A DNA stretch of 11,795 nucleotides from an uncultured Chryseolinea sp. (lineage in GTDB: Bacteria > Bacteroidota > Bacteroidia > Cytophagales > Cyclobacteriaceae). The translations under genes were made by a program, and so were the position numbers. Below, one piece after another: positions 5,931-11,795 of this stretch (position 1 is its first letter; every line of letters begins with the position of its first letter). The stretch lies in NCBI GenBank assembly GCA_946478915.1, contig CAMLER010000087.1, positions 1-11,795 on the forward strand, given 5' to 3'. The notes under the pieces are model-generated. The model had not been told where the DNA came from, did no database searches, and worked only from the letters and a program-made list of their open reading frames with translations.

Positions 5931-6803
5931 ATGAACCACTTGCACCTTTCTTTATTCTACTGCGCTTTAATATTCTTTCTCCCTGTTCCTTCCTCTGAAT
6001 ATTCAGCGCCATTTCAGTCAAAGACTTCATCGTCCATCACTGTCGCTAGTGTCATGCCAAATGAAGTTGAGCCACTACCAACCAACATCATTTATCAATC
6101 AAAAGATAATGGAAAGACATGGCAGGACATTAGCTACGGCTTGCCAGAAAATGAACAACCTCAGGATTTTTTTGCGAGCGAGTCCGATGTCTTCATGCGC
6201 TTAGGAGCGACCAGGTATCGCAGCAAAAGTAATCTTCCTTCTCCGGTTTGGAAAAGAGAGAACTCATTTGATCTTCAAATGAGTTCGATTACATCCAACC
6301 ATTCCGCAGTCAGAAGTCAAAATGTGGTCGAGTCAAATTTAATCCTCATCGCCACCGGATCAAAAGGCATCAGACGTTCGACCGACAATGGTGAGCACTG
6401 GGAATGGGTGATCAGAGAAGGTGGAGTTGGTATTGCAGTTGAAAAAATTGAAGGAGGATTCGCTGCCATTTCGTGTAATACAAAAACGATGACCAGGAAG
6501 ATACACATTTCAATGGATGATGGAAAAACCTGGAAGGCGATTGGTGATAGCCTTCGCCCAACGCTGTTCATTACATCAATCAAACAGGTTGGGGAATATT
6601 TGATTTGTGGTCATCCAGATGGAATATTTCGATCCTCTGATATGGGTAACACATGGAATATTGTCCATCCGAGTGTTGAGAATAGGGATGTTAAATATCG
6701 AACAACGTCGAATAGTGATCCTCTTGAGGATCACCGAAAAGTATTTAGGATCTATGTTTCGGGCCATACGGTCTATGCTGTGGCGGGAAGTGCTGGATGC
6801 TGA
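5931..6803 (+). CDS. Exported Asp-box (BNR-like) repeat protein, probably a truncated beta-propeller
   Basis: A 290-residue protein with a signal peptide (hydrophobic residues about 6-21). Four Asp-box motifs of form S-x-D-x-G-x-T/H-W are seen: SKDNGKTW (57-64), STDNGEHW (150-157), SMDDGKTW (194-201) and SSDMGNTW (235-242). Asp-boxes are structural turns in sialidase-like and sortilin-like beta-propellers; they do not by themselves give an activity, and no sialidase catalytic set is evident. The protein ends abruptly at YVSGHTVYAVAGSAGC, which reads like the first strands of another blade, so it may be truncated. No type IX secretion C-terminal domain is seen. Cysteines lie at 182, 226 and the C-terminal 290. 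ATG 5931 was preferred over an in-frame TTG two codons earlier. Two strong hairpins lie within the gene. Confidence 0.75.
   Translation: MNHLHLSLFYCALIFFLPVPSSEYSAPFQSKTSSSITVASVMPNEVEPLPTNIIYQSKDNGKTWQDISYGLPENEQPQDFFASESDVFMRLGATRYRSKSNLPSPVWKRENSFDLQMSSITSNHSAVRSQNVVESNLILIATGSKGIRRSTDNGEHWEWVIREGGVGIAVEKIEGGFAAISCNTKTMTRKIHISMDDGKTWKAIGDSLRPTLFITSIKQVGEYLICGHPDGIFRSSDMGNTWNIVHPSVENRDVKYRTTSNSDPLEDHRKVFRIYVSGHTVYAVAGSAGC
6260..6286. repeat. Perfect 12-bp inverted repeat inside the Asp-box gene
   Basis: GAACTCATTTGA (6260-6271) and its exact complement TCAAATGAGTTC (6275-6286) are separated by three bases (TCT). It encodes the region around NSFDLQMS. In a window this size a perfect 12-bp stem with such a short loop is expected well below once by chance, so it may be a real RNA hairpin or a protein-binding palindrome. 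No T-tract follows. Confidence 0.7.
6715..6734. repeat. Perfect 9-bp inverted repeat inside the Asp-box gene
   Basis: GTGATCCTC (6715-6723) and GAGGATCAC (6726-6734) are separated by two bases. This is the second short-loop hairpin in the same gene, near its 3' end. A 9-bp stem is not rare enough on its own to be convincing. Confidence 0.5.
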
Positions 6804-6867
6804 AACATGGGTTTAGATTTTGTCATCATTTTTGATGTTCACCCCGACTCGTAATGTCATTAACAAA

Positions 6868-7494
6868 ATGTACAAAATTACTATCCGGACAATTTTTATA
6901 GGAGTCTTTTTAGCTCACTGCACTTTCGCCGTGGGACAATACAGTGACACTACATACCAGATTTCAGGAAACAAAAGCATTGCCATTCCATCAAAGGATC
7001 GGACCGTTGCAATCAAAGGAGTGACCATACAGAATAGCCTTCCTAAGGGTGGGTCGTACGTTGATCCAGCAGGAAAGAACTTTGGTTATAGAATATTTTG
7101 GACACGTGTATACAATGAAACAGATACCCCGCTAGAACTGACAATCAAGTTTCCGGCTGATTCGTATGCAATTTTTCCCTCATCCGACGCCTACTTGAAA
7201 TTATTTCTTCCCTCAGACACTATGTCACTTAGCAAACAATGGGATTATGATCATGGTGCGACAGGTTTGAAATCTTACTTTGATACTGAATTTAATAAAC
7301 CTTCAACCTTGCAAAAAACTTTGAATCCGGAAGAGGAGTATTTTTTTTATGTCGCAGCGATCTTTTTTCCGAGAAGTGGCTTCGTACGATCGGGCTTTGT
7401 TTTAAAAGACCAGAACCTTTTTTATCGAATTAGCATGGTGCCGGAACTAGATGCAGTATTAATTCCCTGCGGACAAATTGTTCTCGAAAGATAA
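6868..7494 (+). CDS. Exported protein of unknown function
   Basis: A 208-residue protein whose signal peptide (MYKITIRTIFIGVFLAHCTFAVGQ) ends near residue 24. The mature part is beta-strand-like, with a central block GYRIFWTRVYNETDTPLEL (74-92) and a distal block LFYRISMVPELDAVLIPCGQI (184-204). I believe similar proteins occur as hypothetical proteins in other Bacteroidota, but I can attach no function. The start at 6868 was chosen because it places the signal peptide at the N-terminus; in-frame ATG 6835 and TTG 6820 would add a non-hydrophobic extension. It follows the Asp-box gene by 64 nt and may belong to the same transcript. Confidence 0.65.
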   Translation: MYKITIRTIFIGVFLAHCTFAVGQYSDTTYQISGNKSIAIPSKDRTVAIKGVTIQNSLPKGGSYVDPAGKNFGYRIFWTRVYNETDTPLELTIKFPADSYAIFPSSDAYLKLFLPSDTMSLSKQWDYDHGATGLKSYFDTEFNKPSTLQKTLNPEEEYFFYVAAIFFPRSGFVRSGFVLKDQNLFYRISMVPELDAVLIPCGQIVLER

Positions 7495-7606
7495 CGATGT
7501 GGAAGGATAAGTCGACATGATATTTTCGACCACACAAGGGATTTGCGTTGAGCTAGCATTGTAGGCATTTCTAAAAACTATTTCAATCTTAAATTATCCG
7601 TGATCT

Positions 7607-8230
7607 ATGAACATCAAGAATGTATTTGCTTATCTCATTTTATGCGTTACGCCTCTTTTCTTCGCATATCGTGTAACCGTAAAGACTGCGGCGAAAGAAA
7701 GATTTATTGTAGATAAAAAGGAGAGTGTTGTAACATGGAAGGGTTCAATGCAATTTATTTCCAATGCAGAAAATATAGGGTTCGTTTCAATATCAAAAGG
7801 CGAATTGCTAATTGAAAAACACAACCTGGTCGGCGGAATGTTTGAAATCGACATGAAAACAATTACACATAAAGAGCATGGTAGTGAGAATGGTTTGATT
7901 AACCATCTGAAATCGCCTGATTTTTTTGATACGGAGAAATATCCTATTTCAACTTTCGAAATTACCCAAGTTGTATCAATCAGTGGTGAAAATTCAAAAA
8001 TTACTGGTAACTTAACGATCAAAGGGGTTACACATTCCATTACATTTCCAGCCAGAATAGAAAGTCAAAACGAAATTCTTAATGCGAGCGGCAAGGTGAC
8101 CCTTGATCGTACGCAATGGGGCATCCGTTACAGGTCCGGCAAGTTCTTTGACAATTTAGCTGATGAGACTATCTCTGATTCCATCGAAGTCGATATTAAA
8201 ATAGTAGCTAATCGCACTGTCACTAGATAA
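7607..8230 (+). CDS. YceI family protein (lipocalin-like), exported
   Basis: A 207-residue protein with a hydrophobic N-terminus (7-20) and then a YceI domain (about 32-201). Family hallmarks are VTWKGSM near the start, HLKSPDFFDTEKYPISTFEI (100-119), GNLTIKGVTHSITFPA (134-149), and DRTQWGIRYRSGKFFDNLAD (167-186) followed by ISDSIEVDI. YceI proteins form a lipocalin-like barrel that binds a long isoprenoid or amphiphile such as a polyisoprenoid quinone precursor; the ligand here is not known. It probably acts in the periplasm. It lies 112 nt after the previous gene, so it may have its own promoter, and no strong promoter is visible. It is the last gene before a candidate terminator. Confidence 0.88.
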   Translation: MNIKNVFAYLILCVTPLFFAYRVTVKTAAKERFIVDKKESVVTWKGSMQFISNAENIGFVSISKGELLIEKHNLVGGMFEIDMKTITHKEHGSENGLINHLKSPDFFDTEKYPISTFEITQVVSISGENSKITGNLTIKGVTHSITFPARIESQNEILNASGKVTLDRTQWGIRYRSGKFFDNLADETISDSIEVDIKIVANRTVTR

Positions 8231-8350
8231 TAATATTCATCTAACACATAAGAAGTACCAAGAGTATTCAACGATCTTATAACAGTAACGAATCTTAAAA
8301 ATTCGCCCAAAGCACGCTGTTTAACTGGGACGACCTCAGCGGGTATAAAC

Positions 8351-8384
8351 GCAGAAGTCTCTGCTATTATTTGTTTTTTTTTTT
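8351..8384 (+). terminator. Candidate intrinsic terminator with long T-tract
   Basis: A perfect 5-bp stem GCAGA / TCTGC with a 4-nt loop (8351-8364) is followed by T-rich sequence and then eleven consecutive T at 8374-8384. The stem is short and the pure T-run starts nine bases after it, so strength is uncertain. It lies 120 nt after the YceI stop and before the serine hydrolase gene. No gene is seen in the 236-bp gap. Confidence 0.45.
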
Positions 8385-8466
8385 GCGCTGAAATAGATCA
8401 TTCACTTGTGTGAACATGACTGATCTTTAAAAAACAAATTGAAAGGGTATTACGTATCTTAATAAC

Positions 8467-10209
8467 ATGAATAAACCTAACAAAGCAATCCTTACAACGG
8501 TCTTTCTTTCCGCTTTTGTTGTAACAGTCATCTGTAACTTTTCTTACGGCCAAACCAAAGCAGACAAACTAGAAAGACTTCTAAGCACTTATGCCGAATA
8601 TGGAAAATTTAATGGATCAGTTCTGGTTGCTGAAAAGGGGAAGGTGATTTACAAAAAAGGGTTTGGATTTGCTGATATGGAATGGAGCATTCGAAATCAG
8701 CCTGACACGAAACACAGACTCGGCTCCATCACCAAGCAATTTACCGCCATGCTGATCATGCAATTGGTTGAGCAAGGTAAGTTGAAATTAAACGTACCTG
8801 TTTCTACCTATCTTCCTGATTATCCTAAAAAGAGTGGTGATATAATAACGATTCATCACCTGCTTACCCATAGTTCCGGAATTCCGAATATGACTTCGTT
8901 TCCTGGGTTTCTGAAAAACGTTAGCCGAAATGGCTACACTCCGGAGGAGCTTGTAAAAATGTCTGCGGATTCAGCATTACAGTTCGAGCCAGGCAAAAAT
9001 TTTGCTTATAGCAACTCAGGTTATTTACTGCTTGGATACATTATTGAAAAAGTCACTAATAAATCCTACGAACAAGTATTGCGAGAGAATATTCTTAATC
9101 CGCTCAACATGAATAATAGCGGATATGATCATCATGCAACGGTCCTAAAAAATAGAGCGAGTGCCTATGAAAAAAGAGGAAGACATTTTGTCAATGCAGA
9201 TTTTATTGACATGTCGGTCCCACATGCTGCAGGTGCTATGTATTCAACAGTAGAAGATCTGTATCTCTGGGACCAGGCATTGTATGGCAATCAGCTGTTG
9301 CGCAAGGAAAATATGGAGCTATTATTTCAGAAACATATTCCAGCAGGAGGAAGTCACTATGGCTATGGCTTATTTATCGGTGAGAATCCCTTAGGAAACA
9401 CCGCGGAGCGAATCGAAACAGTTGGCCACGGTGGCGGCATAAACGGATTTAATACACAGATCACTCGTATCACCAGGGATAAATCATTGATTGTGTTATT
9501 GAATAACACCGGAGGGGCTCCACTTGGCGAAATTACAAATGCAATAGCTGCCATTCTGTATGATAAAACCTATGACTTTCCTAAGAGATCTGTTGCCTAT
9601 TCATTAGCGGACAGGATAGAAAAAGAGGGACTTACAGCTGCGCTGAAACACTATCATGGTGTTAAAGATTCTATCGGCTATTATCTTCATGAGGGAGAAA
9701 TGAATAAAACCGGATACGAGTTGCTTCAAGCCGGTAAAACAAAAGAAGCTGCCGCAATTTTTAAACTTAACGTCGAAGCGTTTCCTAAATCGGCCAACAC
9801 TTTTGATAGTTACGGGGAAGCGCTCATGGCATTGGGACAAAGAGAAGAGGCCATCGAAAACTATAAGCAATCCGTAAGACTAAATCCAGGTAATGATAAC
9901 GGTTTAAAGATCTTAAAAGAAAATGGCATAAAAACAGACGACCTCGTCAAGAAAGTACCTATCGAATACCTGAAGCTTTTGGAAGGCGAATACATGAATG
10001 AAGATAACAAAGAATGGAAGATCAATTTTGCTATCACGGATGGCATATTGTACGGCAATGACCGGGGTTATCGTTATAGAGTCCTTCCTGTTGGCGAAAG
10101 TGAATTTGTTAATCCAGATGATGGGGCTTCATTGGTCTTCGATGCCAAAGACAAAAAAGCAATAACGATGGTTCTTTTTGGGACCGCAAGGTTTAAAAAG
10201 GTTGAATGA
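8467..10209 (+). CDS. Beta-lactamase-fold serine hydrolase with C-terminal TPR repeats
   Basis: A 580-residue exported protein. The signal peptide spans 1-29 (cleavage near SYGQ). The serine beta-lactamase/DD-peptidase-like domain (about 33-370) shows the nucleophile motif GSITK (Ser87, Lys90), the second motif YSN (Tyr181, Asn183), and the third motif as GHGGG (His321-Gly-Gly), as in class C-like esterases and PBP4*-type enzymes. SSGIP (136-140) is also typical. Residues about 412-475 contain TPR-like helices (ELLQAGKTKEAAAIFKLNVE and EALMALGQREEAIENYKQSV). The last roughly 75 residues form a beta-rich tail. The family includes D-aminopeptidases, esterases and beta-lactam hydrolases, so the substrate and any resistance role cannot be stated. 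ATG 8467 directly precedes the signal peptide. It stands alone between the terminator and a convergent gene. Confidence 0.88.
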   Translation: MNKPNKAILTTVFLSAFVVTVICNFSYGQTKADKLERLLSTYAEYGKFNGSVLVAEKGKVIYKKGFGFADMEWSIRNQPDTKHRLGSITKQFTAMLIMQLVEQGKLKLNVPVSTYLPDYPKKSGDIITIHHLLTHSSGIPNMTSFPGFLKNVSRNGYTPEELVKMSADSALQFEPGKNFAYSNSGYLLLGYIIEKVTNKSYEQVLRENILNPLNMNNSGYDHHATVLKNRASAYEKRGRHFVNADFIDMSVPHAAGAMYSTVEDLYLWDQALYGNQLLRKENMELLFQKHIPAGGSHYGYGLFIGENPLGNTAERIETVGHGGGINGFNTQITRITRDKSLIVLLNNTGGAPLGEITNAIAAILYDKTYDFPKRSVAYSLADRIEKEGLTAALKHYHGVKDSIGYYLHEGEMNKTGYELLQAGKTKEAAAIFKLNVEAFPKSANTFDSYGEALMALGQREEAIENYKQSVRLNPGNDNGLKILKENGIKTDDLVKKVPIEYLKLLEGEYMNEDNKEWKINFAITDGILYGNDRGYRYRVLPVGESEFVNPDDGASLVFDAKDKKAITMVLFGTARFKKVE

Positions 10210-10332
10210 GAGAAGATGGCAGGGCCTTCTAATTCGTAATCAGGGAAACGGTGATATGGTAATCGGTGCTTTCGAAATTGGTGTATTGTTTGCACAAGGC
10301 ACGCAACACCGACAACGAGGATTAGCTATCCA

Positions 10333-10737
10333 TTAGTAACTTTTATTCCAAAGCGGTAATCTTCCGTAAATTTCAAAATAATTTTGCATTAAAAGCCCCT
10401 CAACGTAGGGCGGAAGATCACTATTTTTTTTGTCCATTGTAACTACCCAATAAATGTCCAACGCTTCGAAATGTTCGGCTTTCCATTTCTGTTCAAAAAA
10501 GGCCTGGGCCTTTTGATAATCCTCGCCGAACAACAGGTGACTTTCAAACGCCGCACCATTTTGTTTGATCAAGCCTGATTTGCCAATCTGCACTAGATCT
10601 ATTCTACCCCCCGCAAGCCGATAAATGTAATAAACTCCACAAAGGTGGGGAACACTCTTACTTACAACGGATAGGTCATCTCCTCGCTTATAAAAAAAGT
10701 GTCCTTTTTTATGATACTTGTCTAGCGCGTCGAACAT
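10333..10737 (-). CDS. Small protein with a degenerate GIY-YIG-like signature
   Basis: A 134-residue cytoplasmic protein. GVYYIY (34-39) followed by QIGKSG (50-55), then Glu113 in YVEGLLMQ and Asn131 near the C-terminus, follow the order of the GIY-YIG endonuclease fold (GIY, YIG, Glu, Asn). The first Tyr of YIG is Gln here, and the catalytic Arg that normally follows the IGKS segment is not apparent. It may therefore be inactive or a divergent family. The assignment is inferred from motif order only. ATG 10737 was chosen; a TTG at 10788 in frame would add 17 residues. It is convergent with the serine hydrolase and divergent from the TonB-dependent receptor; neither context suggests a role. 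The 123 bp beyond its stop holds nothing I can identify. Confidence 0.55.
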   Translation of the reverse strand: MFDALDKYHKKGHFFYKRGDDLSVVSKSVPHLCGVYYIYRLAGGRIDLVQIGKSGLIKQNGAAFESHLLFGEDYQKAQAFFEQKWKAEHFEALDIYWVVTMDKKNSDLPPYVEGLLMQNYFEIYGRLPLWNKSY

Positions 10738-10901
10738 GTTTCTAATACGATTATTTATTAATTTCTCAATGCAATATACTTCGAACAACCTATGATAGTA
10801 ATGATTTGCTCACCCACTTTCAATTCAGCTTCTATGATTTCACTGGATATCCTATAGTTTGCACAATGTTATAACCGTTAGCATAACTTTTGATAAAATT
10901 A

Positions 10902-10916
10902 AAACGCATGGCGTTT
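10902..10916. promoter_or_regulatory. Short palindrome AAACGC-ATG-GCGTTT, possible operator
   Basis: A perfect 6-bp inverted repeat with a 3-bp spacer lies about 65 bp upstream of the TonB-dependent receptor start, in the 243-bp divergent gap. Size and position suit a dimeric regulator site, but a repeat this short is expected by chance in a window this long. Confidence 0.25.
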
Positions 10917-10980
10917 GATTTGCAACGAAAGGCACCGTTTTTGCCGGAAGTTTATTTTTTAGGTTTTATAATTCATCCTG

Positions 10981-11795
10981 ATGAAGATTTTTTTCCTTGC
11001 TTCTTTACTTATCACACTATTCACTTTCAATACCCATGGACAAGGAGTTCCGGTTGCTGGTACCGTAAAAAGCACAGCAGATCAGTTAGGGCTTCCGGGT
11101 GCAACGGTTATGCTGGAGAAACAGTCGGAGACTTCTACCGAAACATTAAATGGAACCGTAACCGATGTTGACGGAAATTTTAAATTTGAAAACGTCTCGC
11201 CTGGCTCTTACACACTTAGTGTTCAATTCATAGGGTTTACAAGGCGTGAACTCGATATTAACGTCGCTCAGGAGTCTGTGCGCCTTGATGACATCATGCT
11301 GGATGAAGAAAGCACAACGTTAGATGAACTTGTTGTGATTGGCCAGGCTGCACCCGGCCAGCAAAAGGCGGATACTTCAGAGTTCAATGCTGCAGCATTT
11401 AAAACCGCTCGCGATGCATCCTCACAAGATCTGGTGGAAAAAATTCCGGGCATCGAAATGGTTAACGGCCGGATTCAGGCACAAGGCGAAAACGTGGAGC
11501 AAATTCTCATTGACGGAAAACCGTTTTTTGGGACCGATGTAAATGCTGCTCTTCAAAGTCTTCCTGCCGATGCAGTTGCAAGCATTCAGGTCTTCGACCA
11601 GCTGAGCGACAAAGCCATCCTCAGTGGTTTTGACGACGGCGAACGGATAAGAACTATAAATATCATCACCAAGCAAAACAGAAAGAAAGGAACATTCGGA
11701 AAAGCAACAGGCGGCTACGGCACCGATGAACGTTACATGGCCGCGGCAAGTCTGAACTTCTTTAATGGTGACAGAAGAATTACGACTACCGGGCT
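10981..11795 (+). CDS. TonB-dependent receptor-like outer-membrane protein, 5' part only
   Basis: An open frame from ATG 10981 runs past the window end; 271 codons are visible. The signal peptide is residues 1-20 (cleavage near THGQ). Residues 22-108 are a carboxypeptidase-regulatory-like beta-sandwich (VAGTVKST, GLPGATVML, GTVTDVDGNFKFENVSPGSY, LSVQFIGF), a common N-terminal domain in Bacteroidota receptors. A plug-like domain follows (about 140-230): DLVEKIPGIEM, ILIDGKPFFG (176-184), LQSLPADAVASIQVFDQLSD, then INIITKQNRKKG leading into the barrel. The full protein is likely 700-900 residues. No susD-like partner can be judged because the gene is cut off. Such proteins import ligands across the outer membrane using TonB energy, but this subfamily's substrate is not evident. 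Confidence 0.88.
   Translation, partial: MKIFFLASLLITLFTFNTHGQGVPVAGTVKSTADQLGLPGATVMLEKQSETSTETLNGTVTDVDGNFKFENVSPGSYTLSVQFIGFTRRELDINVAQESVRLDDIMLDEESTTLDELVVIGQAAPGQQKADTSEFNAAAFKTARDASSQDLVEKIPGIEMVNGRIQAQGENVEQILIDGKPFFGTDVNAALQSLPADAVASIQVFDQLSDKAILSGFDDGERIRTINIITKQNRKKGTFGKATGGYGTDERYMAAASLNFFNGDRRITTTG

Noticed and set aside
7499..7540. Imperfect hairpin TGTGG...GTCGA / TCGAC CACA before the YceI gene
   Set aside because: The arms are interrupted by eight unpaired bases on one side and no T-tract follows; too weak to report as a terminator.
8310..8365. CTCAGCGGGTATAAACGCAGAAGTCTCTGC-like text after the YceI gene (first 20 bases resemble CTCTGCG-type dispersed repeats)
   Set aside because: The resemblance is from memory and only partial; the hairpin and T-tract explain the region adequately as a terminator.
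10210..10332. Gap between the serine hydrolase and the GIY-YIG-like gene searched for a terminator or small gene
   Set aside because: No convincing hairpin, promoter or coding frame was found.
10890..11171. A 93-codon open frame overlapping the TonB-dependent receptor start
   Set aside because: It overlaps the signal peptide and first domain of a clear receptor gene in another frame and has no recognisable protein features.

Overview
The window looks like ordinary chromosome from a member of the Bacteroidota, most likely a soil or freshwater Cytophagia/Sphingobacteriia-type bacterium. This is inferred from gene content only. The pointers are a TonB-dependent receptor with an N-terminal carboxypeptidase-regulatory-like domain, a membrane-embedded OmpR-type winged-helix regulator with a periplasmic sensor region, a YceI protein, a beta-lactamase-fold serine hydrolase fused to TPR repeats, and many signal-peptide-bearing proteins of unknown function. 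Most starts lack a clear Shine-Dalgarno. I see no rRNA, tRNA, CRISPR array, transposase or phage gene.

Layout. 10-831 (+) is a secreted, probably outer-membrane beta-barrel protein. It converges on 992-2035 (-), a four-helix membrane protein with a class III nucleotidyl cyclase domain; the gap between them holds a nested imperfect hairpin. Divergent from the cyclase is 2129-3034 (+), a Gfo/Idh/MocA-type NAD(P)-dependent oxidoreductase; that gap carries AAGGNAN-type heptamer repeats. An alpha/beta hydrolase (3077-3946, -) lies 71 nt downstream of a transmembrane winged-helix regulator (4018-5157, -), and the two could be co-transcribed.

The regulator is divergent from a run of four co-directional genes for exported proteins. 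These are a small four-cysteine protein (5292-5843), an Asp-box (BNR-like) repeat protein that looks truncated (5931-6803), a secreted protein of unknown function (6868-7494), and a YceI family protein (7607-8230). In the divergent gap four TTTACA boxes lie in the same orientation with start-to-start spacings of 10, 12 and 11 bp, about one helical turn each. That is the layout expected of an OmpR-family operator. The most coherent system in the window is therefore a one-component membrane sensor/regulator that may control itself and an adjacent set of envelope or secreted proteins. No signal for it can be named from sequence.

After a candidate terminator (8351-8384) come a large serine hydrolase with TPR repeats (8467-10209, +), a small protein with a degenerate GIY-YIG-like signature (10333-10737, -), and the first 271 codons of a TonB-dependent receptor-like outer-membrane protein (10981 to the window end, +). 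Intergenic DNA is short throughout (no gap above 300 bp) but rich in repeats: heptamer arrays at two loci, a nested hairpin, and short palindromes. One unusually strong 12-bp perfect hairpin lies inside the Asp-box gene.
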